From Gracilimonas sp040904925 (GTDB lineage Bacteria > Bacteroidota > Rhodothermia > Balneolales > Balneolaceae): 64,000 bases of DNA. Numbering within the stretch: position 1 is the first letter of the stretch; each line of letters begins with the position of its first letter. The translations under genes and the position numbers were made by a program. The stretch spans positions 248,001 to 312,000 of the forward strand of contig JBBDSP010000006.1 in NCBI GenBank assembly GCA_040904925.1. The letters are read 5' to 3'. Shown here piece after piece: positions 16,691-24,911 of the stretch. Under the pieces are notes generated by a model. That model saw nothing but the letters and a program-made list of their open reading frames with translations. It was not told the origin of the DNA and searched no databases.

Positions 16691-17677
16691 TCAAAAATGC
16701 CTTACAATTCCGGTTACTTCCCGGATTGGCTCCATCACAGACTCAGCACGTTCACGAGCTTTTCTCCCGCCTTCTTGTAATACATCCCGTACGTAATCCA
16801 TATTCTTTGCCAATTCATGACGCCTTTCCCGGGCTTCTGCAAAATAGTCTTCGATCATCCCCAAGAGTTCTTTTTTGGCATGGCCGTAACCATATCCGCC
16901 TGCTTTATATTTGCCGGCGATCTCTTTTTGATCTTCCTTATCAGCAAATAGTTTGATAAGTGCGAATACATTGTCTTCTTCAGGATCTTTAGGATCTTCC
17001 AGTGGGGTTGAATCAGTCTCGATAGACATTACACGTTTTTTCAATGCTTTGCCTTCCGCAAAAATGTTGATGGTATTGCCGTAGCTTTTACTCATCTTAC
17101 GGCCATCGATACCCGGTACAACGGCAACTGATTTCACAATATGCTCTTCCGGTATTTTCAGAAACTCTCCGTCATAAGTATGATTGAATTTCCCTGCCAG
17201 GTCGCGACATATCTCTATATTTTGCTTCTGATCTTGTCCTACCGGTACCACATCTGAATGATAAATCAGGATGTCTGCAGCTTGTAAAATCGGATAAGTA
17301 AACAGTCCGATGTTGGGATTCATACCTTGCGCAACTTTATCTTTATAGGCAACACCCTTCTCCATTAAACTCACCGGTGTAAGTGTGCCCAGTATCCATG
17401 CAAGCTCCGTAACTTGTGGTACATCACTTTGAGCAAAAAAAGTACATTTCTCGGGGTTCAAACCCAATGCCAGATAATCGAGTGCGATATCCCAGGTATT
17501 TTGACGCACTTTTTCTCCATTATTGACTGATGTAAGAGAATGATAATTAGCAATAAAATAAAAGGCATCGCCTTTATCCTGAATGGCAATATGCTGGCGA
17601 ATTGCGCCAAAGTAGTTGCCAATGTGAAGTTTTCCAGACGGGGTAATACCCGATAAAATTGTTTTAGTGTTACTCAT
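16691..17677 (-). CDS. trpS: Tryptophanyl-tRNA synthetase inside the trp operon
   Basis: Class-Ic aminoacyl-tRNA synthetase, 328 aa. The HIGH-type motif is H-I-G-N at 18-21 (P-S-G-K-L-H-I-G-N-Y), and K-M-S-K-S lies at 194-198. The central A-D-I-L-I-Y and V-P-V-G-x-D-Q segments for Trp recognition are present. It sits between trpE (9 bp upstream) and trpG, so it should share the trp attenuator, which senses charged tRNA-Trp, the product of this enzyme. Confidence 0.97.
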   Translation of the reverse strand: MSNTKTILSGITPSGKLHIGNYFGAIRQHIAIQDKGDAFYFIANYHSLTSVNNGEKVRQNTWDIALDYLALGLNPEKCTFFAQSDVPQVTELAWILGTLTPVSLMEKGVAYKDKVAQGMNPNIGLFTYPILQAADILIYHSDVVPVGQDQKQNIEICRDLAGKFNHTYDGEFLKIPEEHIVKSVAVVPGIDGRKMSKSYGNTINIFAEGKALKKRVMSIETDSTPLEDPKDPEEDNVFALIKLFADKEDQKEIAGKYKAGGYGYGHAKKELLGMIEDYFAEARERRHELAKNMDYVRDVLQEGGRKARERAESVMEPIREVTGIVRHF

Positions 17678-17686
17678 CGATCTTAT

Positions 17687-19147
17687 TTATTGAATATCTA
17701 ATGCAACGCTAAGTGCCTGAATAAGGGCACCCGCTTTGTTTTGGGTTTCTTCGTATTCTTTAGTGGGATCACTGTCGGCCACAATTCCGGCTCCGGCCTG
17801 AATATAAGCTTTGTTACCTGTTACAACCATTGTTCTTATCGCAATACAAGTATCCATATTACCGGAAAAATCAAAATAACCCACTGCTCCTGCGTAAATA
17901 CCTCGCTTGGTCTGTTCGAGTTCATCAATGATCTCCATGGCCCGGATCTTTGGAGCGCCACTTACAGTTCCTGCCGGGAAACAATGCATCAAAGCATCTA
18001 CAGATGTCAGATCATCCCTCAATTCGCCAACTACATCACTCACAATATGCATAACATGAGAATAACGCTCGATAACCTGATTTCGCTCCATTTTTACCGT
18101 GCCGGGTTTACAGACTCTGGACAGATCATTCCTTCCCAAGTCCACCAGCATAATATGCTCAGCCACTTCTTTTGGGTCATTTTTGAGGTCCTTTTCGAGG
18201 GCAAGGTCTTCCTCATGTGTTTTACCTCTCGGACGTGTACCTGCTATCGGCAACACACGGGTTTCCCCTTCCTGTACTCGAACCAAAACCTCCGGGGAAG
18301 AACCAACCAGTTGGAAATCCTCAAAATCCAGATAGAACAGATATGGAGAAGGATTAACCATTCGAAGAGCCCGATATAGCATAAAGGGATCGCCACTCAT
18401 ATCAGCTTCAAAGCGTTGTGAAAGCACCACCTGGAAAACATCGCCTTCATAAATATATTCTTTGCCCTTCTTTACAATTTCCTCGAAATAATCCTGCTCC
18501 ATATTACTGGAGAGTGATTCAGTATCAATGTTAAACGGACGAGTTTGATAATTTGAACTTAAAGCGGCCTCTTCCATTTCATTCAGGCTCTGCTGTGCCT
18601 TTTGGTAAGCTTTATCCGGATCAGATTCCTCATCAACAAAAACTGTTTTGATCAATACCACCTGATGTTTGACGTGATCGAAAGCAAATATCTCATCATA
18701 AAAAGCCCAAATTGCCTCCGGGAGATTCAGGTCGTCTTCAGGAACATTGGGTAGATTCTCAACTTGCCGGAATGTGTCATAAGCTGAGAACCCTACAGCA
18801 CCGCCTTTTAAGCGCGGAAGTTCAGGAAGCGTAGGTTCGGAATAAACCGTTGTGAGTTCTTTAAGTTTAGAAAAATAAGGAGAATCAATTTTTTCAGCAT
18901 TCCCATTTCTGGAAAGAGTGGTCTCGCTGCCATCAAACTTCAAGATCTGATAGGGATTTCTGCCAATAAAGGAATACCGGGCCAGCTGCTCACCTCCTTC
19001 AACAGACTCCAACAAAAACGGATACTTCGCTCCTTCCCGAATATTCATAAAAAGGGAAACCGGAGTAAGTACGTCAGCCAGTAATCTCCTGTAAACGGGA
19101 ATGGCTGTATACTCTTTTGACAGTTCTGTAAATTGATCTTTCTTCAT
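17687..19147 (-). CDS. trpE: Anthranilate synthase component I
   Basis: Chorismate-utilising large subunit of anthranilate synthase, first structural gene of the operon. L-L-E-S at residues 45-48 is the tryptophan feedback-inhibition site. The C-terminal chorismate-binding domain shows P-I-A-G-T-R-P-R-G, H-I-M-L-V-D-L-G-R-N-D-L and the F-P-A-G-T-V-S-G-A-P-K segment. The 486-aa length is typical of TrpE instead of PabB. It begins about 140 bp after the leader-peptide stop, behind the attenuator. Confidence 0.97.
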   Translation of the reverse strand: MKKDQFTELSKEYTAIPVYRRLLADVLTPVSLFMNIREGAKYPFLLESVEGGEQLARYSFIGRNPYQILKFDGSETTLSRNGNAEKIDSPYFSKLKELTTVYSEPTLPELPRLKGGAVGFSAYDTFRQVENLPNVPEDDLNLPEAIWAFYDEIFAFDHVKHQVVLIKTVFVDEESDPDKAYQKAQQSLNEMEEAALSSNYQTRPFNIDTESLSSNMEQDYFEEIVKKGKEYIYEGDVFQVVLSQRFEADMSGDPFMLYRALRMVNPSPYLFYLDFEDFQLVGSSPEVLVRVQEGETRVLPIAGTRPRGKTHEEDLALEKDLKNDPKEVAEHIMLVDLGRNDLSRVCKPGTVKMERNQVIERYSHVMHIVSDVVGELRDDLTSVDALMHCFPAGTVSGAPKIRAMEIIDELEQTKRGIYAGAVGYFDFSGNMDTCIAIRTMVVTGNKAYIQAGAGIVADSDPTKEYEETQNKAGALIQALSVALDIQ

Positions 19148-19223
19148 TAATAAATTTCGTAATTGTTATTAGTTATTCGGTACCGATTAACGGTTCACGA
19201 ATAACAGATATCAACATCCATAA

Positions 19224-19320
19224 ACAAAAAAACCCACTATTCAGGGAACAGTGGGTTTGTATAAAGTCGTTTTTAATAGCTCATTTACGTAGCGTGCCCA
19301 CTGTTATTTTCTATAACAGG
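19224..19320 (-). promoter_or_regulatory. trp operon attenuator (alternative RNA hairpins)
   Basis: On the minus strand four segments can pair as in a classical trp attenuator. Segments 1 and 2 (CTGTTAT / ATAACAG, around 19301-19319) form the first hairpin right after the Trp codons. Segment 2 (AACAGTGGG) is exactly complementary over 9 bases to segment 3 (CCCACTGTT), giving an antiterminator. Segment 3 also pairs with segment 4 (AACCCACT 19250-19257 / AGTGGGTT 19231-19238), followed by a T-run (to 19224), giving the terminator. A ribosome stalled on the Trp codons would block segment 1 and favour read-through. Confidence 0.93.
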
Positions 19321-19359
19321 CCACCACCAATTGTTTGTTTGAGCGATTTTATTTTTCAT
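19285..19359 (-). CDS. trpL: trp leader peptide (TrpL)
   Basis: A 24-codon ORF starting at ATG 19357-19359 and ending with TAA at 19285-19287: M-K-N-K-I-A-Q-T-N-N followed by three consecutive Trp codons, then P-V-I-E-N-N-S. The W-W-W run lies just before segment 1 of the attenuator, exactly where stalling would matter. No strong Shine-Dalgarno site precedes it, as is common in this lineage. The product itself needs no function; translation is the sensor. Confidence 0.92.
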   Translation of the reverse strand: MKNKIAQTNNWWWPVIENNSGHAT

Positions 19360-19362
19360 AAC

Positions 19363-19402
19363 GCGTCGAATATACAGGCATCATAAAGCACATGCAATAC
19401 AA
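19363..19402 (-). promoter_or_regulatory. Possible Bacteroidota-type promoter for the trp operon
   Basis: Upstream of the leader on the minus strand, TATATTCG resembles the -7 element TAnnTTTG (one mismatch) and a TTG lies about 20 bases further upstream. This would place the transcript start very close to the leader ATG. Weak, pattern-based call; the same 130-bp gap must also hold the promoter of the divergent lipoprotein gene. Confidence 0.3.
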
Positions 19403-19491
19403 AGCAGGCAATTAATGAAAGTGAATTGCATATTGGATTTAAGAATTGTGAATCCGTACCATAAAACCTCCTAATTAAAGAAGTGTTTATC

Positions 19492-20298
19492 TTGAAAAAA
19501 TTATTCATCTGCGTTTTAATTTTATTACAGGGGCTCTTCATATTTGCTTGTGATGATACTACCGGACCTTTCCCGGTCATCGATGATGACATACCAGCCA
19601 TTACGGGTATTCAGGTTCAGCCCCAGAATATAAATTTCGATCCTGAGACGGATGGATTTAAAGACACTACACTCACTATAGGTATCTACGTTTCTACCAT
19701 CAATACTTCGGATGATTTACCACCTCGATTTATAATTACTGACAAAGCCACCGGCGAAGAGATCTCATCGGGAAATTTTGATAAAGATTTAACAGATTCA
19801 AGAACCGGGAATTTTGGTGTACAAGTTGAACTCGAAACCGCAACCACTTCTTTTAGTGAATACATAATCAACGCTTTTCCAATGGTTGAAAGCAGACAGG
19901 GTAATTTTGCTCAAACTACCTTTAAAGTTACAGGTATTTCTAATAATCCTCCTGAGATTTTGGAGATTAATAATCCCAGTGAAGTACAAATTCCCGCATC
20001 AGGCACACAATCGGTTTCCTTTATAGCAAAAGTAACAGACCGGGACGGACAAGACACTATTGAAGAAGTTTTTATGCGACTTATAAGCCGAAGTACAGGT
20101 GAGGTTGACTCTCCATTCCCACTTTACGATGATGGTACGCAAGGGGGAGATATTACTCCTAATGACTCGCTTTATACTTTAACTTTTTCAATAGATAATG
20201 AAAATCAGCCTGATACTTACGATCTGGAATATTATGCCATCGATGAAGCCGGATTATCCAGTGATACCACATCTTCCACATTTAGGATCACGGAATAA
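19492..20298 (+). CDS. Exported lipoprotein with Ig-like/choice-of-anchor-type domain
   Basis: Secreted lipoprotein of about 268 aa, unknown function. TTG at 19492 (giving L/M-K-K-L-F-I-C-V) is preferred over GTG at 19483 because it yields a standard signal peptide; lipobox F-I-F-A-C-D. After the lipobox, D-D-T-T-G-P-F is an acidic stretch, followed by two beta-rich domains. The second contains D-D-G-T-Q-G-G-D and N-D-S-L-Y-T-L-T-F, typical of Ig-like repeats in exported proteins. It is followed directly (0 bp) by an exported beta-propeller gene and heads the rightward run to 29957. It is divergent from the trp operon. Confidence 0.75.
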   Translation: MKKLFICVLILLQGLFIFACDDTTGPFPVIDDDIPAITGIQVQPQNINFDPETDGFKDTTLTIGIYVSTINTSDDLPPRFIITDKATGEEISSGNFDKDLTDSRTGNFGVQVELETATTSFSEYIINAFPMVESRQGNFAQTTFKVTGISNNPPEILEINNPSEVQIPASGTQSVSFIAKVTDRDGQDTIEEVFMRLISRSTGEVDSPFPLYDDGTQGGDITPNDSLYTLTFSIDNENQPDTYDLEYYAIDEAGLSSDTTSSTFRITE

Positions 20299-21897
20299 AT
20301 GAAGAAGTTAAGTCTCTTATTTTTGATCATTCTCATTCCTTTCCTTAGTTCTGCCCAAACCTTAGGTCCTGAAAGTACGGAAATGGATAATTTCAACACT
20401 ATCCGGCAAAATTCGGTCAGCACTATAGCTGCTTTTGGTGATACGGTTTGGATCAGTCCTGCTTTAAATCGAAATATTGGCAATGCTGCTGAGTGGTATT
20501 CACCTGAAAATGCGGAAGAAGTGGTGAATGGAATTGGAAGAGTATTTTCACTCACTCTTGCTGAAGATACAGTTGTAGCAGGTTTGGGTTTTTCGGCAGA
20601 AAGTCCTGATGGTTCTGTGCCGGCCGGCTATGGGTTTTACACCAGCACAGATGGTGGCGATACCTGGACCTTCAATGAATTTCCCCTTCATGAAGATCCT
20701 CCAGCCTCTTGCGATCTAAACAGTGAAGAATATGATCCCACTTGTGACATCTCATTCCAATATGGCGGCCAGACCTACACACGCATCCGCACAACTGTTC
20801 CAGAACAATCTCCACCCTATGCTGTTGACTCCAAGGGTGACGTGCTTGTAGCAGCCACATGGGCTTCAGGATTATTACGCAGCCTAGATTTTGGACAAAG
20901 TTGGGACCGGATCATTTTACCTCCTTTCAGTTCTTCAGGTCTTGATCCGGATAATGAATATGAGTGGACTTCTACTTATAACAATGAAACCATCAACCGA
21001 TATGATGCCAGAAGGGATAATAATCTTTTAGGATTTGGTGTATTGATTGATTCTCAGGATCGGGTTTGGTTTGGTAGTGCCGGAGGGATAAACATTTCTG
21101 AAAATGCACTTAAGGCTCCGACTGACAGCATCACCTGGAATCACATTCGTTTTGATGATACCTCTGATGGTTTACTTGGAGACTGGATCATCAGTATAAA
21201 CGAAGATCCCCAGACCAATCGGATTTGGCTAACCAATTGGATCGCAAGTCAGCCTCAGCAACAGGGATTGGTTTATACCGATAACGGGGGGCAGTCTTTC
21301 ACTCAGGTTTTAATTGGTGAGCGCATTAACGATGTAGGGTTCAAGGATGGGTATGTATTTGCAGCTGGAGATAACGGTTTATTTATATCCGAAGATGGAG
21401 GTGAAAGCTGGGTTAAATCCCCACAGATAAAAAGTCCTAATACCTTTATAAAGTCATCTGCAGAGTTCTACACAGTAGCATCAACAACAGACCGGATATG
21501 GATTGGAACCAGTGACGGAATAGCTTCTACGGACGATCTTGGGACTACCTGGGAGATCATCCGGGTTAATTTCCCCCTTCAGGGAGGAAATGCCTACGAA
21601 CCCGATGGAAGAAGTGCCGATACCTATGCCTACCCTAATCCTTTTTCACCTACAGTACATGAAGTAATTCGCATTAAATTTGAGGTTGAAGAACAAGGAA
21701 ATGTAAAGGTTCGCGTGTTTGACTTCGGTATGAATTTAGTTCGGGAAATTGAAGATGCAAGTTTTGCTCCCGGCATATATGAATCTGTTTGGGATGGTTA
21801 TGATGGGAAAGGACGAAAAGTTGCAAACGGACCTTACATCTACATCATTGAGACAGAAAGCGAGCAGACCAACGGAAAAATATTGGTGGCTGATTAA
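20299..21897 (+). CDS. Exported beta-propeller protein with FlgD-like C-terminal domain
   Basis: Secreted protein of 532 aa: signal peptide (L-S-S-A-Q cleavage at about residue 19), then repeated sialidase/BNR-type blades (S-x-D-G-G-x-T-W / S-E-D-G-G-E-S-W motifs at several places) forming a beta-propeller. The C-terminal FlgD-type Ig-like domain begins Y-A-Y-P-N-P-F-S-P and contains W-D-G-Y-D-G-K-G and N-G-P-Y-I-Y-I-I. Such C-termini are common on proteins exported by or related to the type IX pathway, but I cannot show export by it here. The stop overlaps the next start (TAATG), tying it to the PorV-like gene. Confidence 0.8.
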   Translation: MKKLSLLFLIILIPFLSSAQTLGPESTEMDNFNTIRQNSVSTIAAFGDTVWISPALNRNIGNAAEWYSPENAEEVVNGIGRVFSLTLAEDTVVAGLGFSAESPDGSVPAGYGFYTSTDGGDTWTFNEFPLHEDPPASCDLNSEEYDPTCDISFQYGGQTYTRIRTTVPEQSPPYAVDSKGDVLVAATWASGLLRSLDFGQSWDRIILPPFSSSGLDPDNEYEWTSTYNNETINRYDARRDNNLLGFGVLIDSQDRVWFGSAGGINISENALKAPTDSITWNHIRFDDTSDGLLGDWIISINEDPQTNRIWLTNWIASQPQQQGLVYTDNGGQSFTQVLIGERINDVGFKDGYVFAAGDNGLFISEDGGESWVKSPQIKSPNTFIKSSAEFYTVASTTDRIWIGTSDGIASTDDLGTTWEIIRVNFPLQGGNAYEPDGRSADTYAYPNPFSPTVHEVIRIKFEVEEQGNVKVRVFDFGMNLVREIEDASFAPGIYESVWDGYDGKGRKVANGPYIYIIETESEQTNGKILVAD

Positions 21898-22952
21898 TGA
21901 GAATTGATATCAGATATAGAAATACACGGGCCGGTTTCATACTTGTCATGCTATGGTTTTTTATAGCTCCGGATATCATTGCGCAGAATGGAGGCTTTGC
22001 GGGAGCTTCTTCCCGAATCGGATACAGCGCCAGGGGTATGGCCATGAGCAATGCGATGTCGGCGGTAACCTCAGAGGGCGCTTACTCCTACTACAACCCG
22101 GCACAGTCAGCTTTGTTTATAGAATACAAGCAAACAGATCTTACCGTGGGAGCGTTAAAGTTTGACCGTGTATTCCAGAGTACCGGTATCCAGTTTCAGC
22201 TTCCCCCCTCTGCAGGTTTATCATTTAATATTTTAAGAACTGGAGTGAGTGACATTGATGCCAGAACTTCCAGCGGGTATCCTATAGATAAATTTGACGC
22301 TTCAGAATATCAGCTTTCCGGGAATTTTGGCATTCGGATTTCTGAAAAACTAAATGCCGGGGTTGGACTTGTATTCAATATAGCCAACTATCACCCAATG
22401 CTTGATAATCCTACCAGTTTCGGGATTGATCTCGGACTCTTGTATCAAACTAATTTAAATATTAACCTATCCTTGGCTGTGAAAGATCTTTTTTCCAGTT
22501 ACTCATGGAATTCGCAAGACCTCTATAACCTGAGTCAGGCCCAGGATGTTATAAATCAATTTCCTTCCAGAATAATTACTGGAGCAGCGTATCAGGTTGA
22601 TGATTTTACCATTTCCGGTGAAATTGAGCTCCAGGTTTATAATTCAGAAACACAGGTAAATGAATTATTTGTATTGGGAGGCAGTCCTGTGTATTCACGC
22701 TCTACTGAGGAAGTTCGTACAAGTTCCTCAAGAATCAGGCTTGGAGGGTCATGGCAAGCACATGAACGGTTTACGTTTAGAGGTGGATGGCAACTTCCTG
22801 AAACCACTCAAATTGAAAGCTGGGCTATGAGTTCCGGTTTTTCCATTCATCTTCCATTTGATGTATTTTCTCCGTCCATTGACTACGCTTTTGTGATGGA
22901 ACCGTATCGAATTTCAAACATGCATGTTTTTTCCTTAAGATTGAATTTATGA
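21897..22952 (+). CDS. PorV/PorQ-type outer-membrane barrel protein (UPF0164-like)
   Basis: Outer-membrane beta-barrel of 351 aa. After a signal peptide (I-I-A-Q), the N-terminus carries the PorV/UPF0164 signature G-x-G-x-R-A/S-x-x-M-G/S-x-A, here R-G-M-A-M-S-N-A-M-S-A-V, followed by S-Y-Y-N-P-A-Q-S-A-L. The rest alternates hydrophobic and polar residues as barrel strands and ends in an aromatic-containing strand with terminal Leu. PorV-type proteins work with type IX secretion or surface-protein attachment. Linked by overlap to the beta-propeller gene upstream and to a second barrel gene downstream (ATGA). Confidence 0.85.
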   Translation: MRIDIRYRNTRAGFILVMLWFFIAPDIIAQNGGFAGASSRIGYSARGMAMSNAMSAVTSEGAYSYYNPAQSALFIEYKQTDLTVGALKFDRVFQSTGIQFQLPPSAGLSFNILRTGVSDIDARTSSGYPIDKFDASEYQLSGNFGIRISEKLNAGVGLVFNIANYHPMLDNPTSFGIDLGLLYQTNLNINLSLAVKDLFSSYSWNSQDLYNLSQAQDVINQFPSRIITGAAYQVDDFTISGEIELQVYNSETQVNELFVLGGSPVYSRSTEEVRTSSSRIRLGGSWQAHERFTFRGGWQLPETTQIESWAMSSGFSIHLPFDVFSPSIDYAFVMEPYRISNMHVFSLRLNL

Positions 22953-23890
22953 AAAAAGGGTTTTTAGTACTTTTATTTTCTTGTGTCAGTGTTCCGCTTT
23001 TAGCACAAGGTTCCGGCTTTGAAATGCTGAGTATTTCCCCCACTCCGTATTCTTTGTCTAAAGCTGAAGCTACCACTTCAATATCAGATGGAGCGGCTTC
23101 TATTTATTCCAACCCCGCTTTATTGGCGTACAATAAGAATTCTTCTATCGATCTTGGGTATACCTTCTGGATCGCTGAAGAAACGAATATCTTTGGTGGA
23201 GTAAATTTTTTACGAGACCGCAGTGCCTTAGCCTTTTCGTTTTATACTTCAGGCAGCAGTGAGTATGAACAATATTCAGGTCCGGGGCAGTCGAATGGAA
23301 CTTTTGCAATACAATATCTGTCAATTTCTGCTGCTTATGCATATGACTTCAATTACTTTACGCTAGGCGGAGCGGCTCAATATCTGAATGAAGAGATCTT
23401 TACTTATAAAGCCAATGGTTATGCTTTTAATTTCGGGATCGCATCTCAGCTACTTGATGAACGCCTTCGGCTTGGGGCTTCTTTTACCAACTTAGGTGAG
23501 ATGGAAAAATTAAATATTGAAGCCACCACTCTTCCTTCCACTTTCAAAACCGGAATATCCGCTGATATTGTCGAATTTACCGCCCCCAAAAATGATGACC
23601 TTCCAATATTGATCTCTGCTTACGCCGATTTTATACACCCAATGGCTGAAAATTCCGACAGAAATTATGCAGATTATTCTTCATCAGAGAAGTTTTTCAA
23701 TCTCGGCCTTTCCATAAACATTGCCGAAGTGCTGGAATTAAGCGGTGGATATAAAACACAGAATAATGTCCGTCCAATATCTTTTGGAGCAGGTTTTATA
23801 ACCAATGAGCTTAAATTCAATTATGCACTTATCCCTTTTAATACCGGTTATGGAACAGTACATTCCATAGGAATACAGTACAAATTTTAA
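22949..23890 (+). CDS. Second PorV/PorQ-like outer-membrane barrel protein
   Basis: A 313-aa outer-membrane barrel with signal peptide (L-L-A-Q) and a divergent PorV-type N-terminus: K-A-E-A-T-T-S-I-S-D-G-A-A-S-I-Y-S-N-P-A-L-L. Barrel-like alternation continues to a C-terminal Phe (I-Q-Y-K-F). It is most like PorQ-type members of the family. It overlaps the previous barrel gene by ATGA, so the lipoprotein, propeller and two barrels form a coherent export set. Confidence 0.8.
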   Translation: MKKGFLVLLFSCVSVPLLAQGSGFEMLSISPTPYSLSKAEATTSISDGAASIYSNPALLAYNKNSSIDLGYTFWIAEETNIFGGVNFLRDRSALAFSFYTSGSSEYEQYSGPGQSNGTFAIQYLSISAAYAYDFNYFTLGGAAQYLNEEIFTYKANGYAFNFGIASQLLDERLRLGASFTNLGEMEKLNIEATTLPSTFKTGISADIVEFTAPKNDDLPILISAYADFIHPMAENSDRNYADYSSSEKFFNLGLSINIAEVLELSGGYKTQNNVRPISFGAGFITNELKFNYALIPFNTGYGTVHSIGIQYKF

Positions 23891-23902
23891 GCAAAGGCTT
23901 GT

Positions 23903-24910
23903 ATGCAGGCTACTTCTCTCAGTGAGATCTACTCATCGATAAAAAAGGATGCAGACACCATTTATGTAGTTCCTTTGATAAGATATACACATAAAAAATC
24001 AGATTATCTGTATCTGTTATACGAGGGCCTGATCAATAAAGGAAAGTATGAGATCAAAACCATCAGTGTATTTAATCATTTTAAGCTGGTTGCAGGTATC
24101 CTTCTAAATAAGCGAGCTATTCTGCATTATCATTGGCTTGAGTTTCAGGACCTGAAATCACTGTTGGGAATGCCATGGAAAATGCTATGCATTTATTTGT
24201 TCCAATTGTTGGGGGGAAATATCGTTTGGACTCTGCATAATGAATTTCCTCACGATCAAAAGTATGTATGGCTCCATAGTTACATTCACAAGAAAATGGC
24301 CGGCTGGGCTGATGTACTTCATGTTCATTGTCACAAAGCGGCTTCAATTATGAGTGATAGACTGGAGGTTTCGAAAGAAAAATTCAAACTTATTCCCCAT
24401 CCTAAATTTCCCGCTGATCCAATACCAAAAGAATCAGCTATAAAGAAACTAAAAACCCATTACAATTGTGATCTGAATTCTGAAATTCCAACGCTCTTAA
24501 TGTTTGGTAACATAAGTCGCTACAAACAAATAGCGCAAGTATCTGATTTTTTAATTGACTTAAATATGCCGTATAACTTTGTTATTGCAGGACCTGTTAA
24601 AAAGGGAAATATGAAGCTATTTGAGAAGCTCAAATCTAAAGCAGATCAAAATCCATCCATCCACCTTATCGCCAATTTCATTCCCGAAGACCATGTCCCC
24701 TGGTTTTATTCTGCATCTGATTTTTGTGTATTCAATTATCGTGAGATCTTATCCTCAGGAGGATTCCATATGGCTAATGCATATCATAAAACTATCATTG
24801 CACCCGATCTTGGATGCCTTTCTGAAGCTAGCAGCCTTCCCAATGTTCACCTTTTTGAAGAAGCTGAAGAATTAGAACAGTTATTGTATCAACAAGTTTC
24901 AGCTCATTAA
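23903..24910 (+). CDS. GT-B fold glycosyltransferase
   Basis: Probable cytoplasmic, membrane-associated glycosyltransferase of 335 aa for surface polysaccharide assembly. The N-half shows I-L-H-Y-H-W-L-E and W-T-L-H-N-E, the C-half L-M-F-G-N-I-S-R-Y-K and a donor-site-like stretch N-Y-R-E-I-L-S-S-G-G. These fit a GT4-like GT-B enzyme, but the donor and acceptor are not readable. It starts 12 bp after the PorQ-like gene and is followed 1 bp later by the flippase. Confidence 0.75.
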   Translation: MQATSLSEIYSSIKKDADTIYVVPLIRYTHKKSDYLYLLYEGLINKGKYEIKTISVFNHFKLVAGILLNKRAILHYHWLEFQDLKSLLGMPWKMLCIYLFQLLGGNIVWTLHNEFPHDQKYVWLHSYIHKKMAGWADVLHVHCHKAASIMSDRLEVSKEKFKLIPHPKFPADPIPKESAIKKLKTHYNCDLNSEIPTLLMFGNISRYKQIAQVSDFLIDLNMPYNFVIAGPVKKGNMKLFEKLKSKADQNPSIHLIANFIPEDHVPWFYSASDFCVFNYREILSSGGFHMANAYHKTIIAPDLGCLSEASSLPNVHLFEEAEELEQLLYQQVSAH

Positions 24911-24911
24911 T

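Noticed and set aside
17741..18379. 212-aa plus-strand ORF opposite trpE
   Set aside because: Lies wholly inside the clearly coding trpE frame; Cys/His-rich translation without any family pattern.
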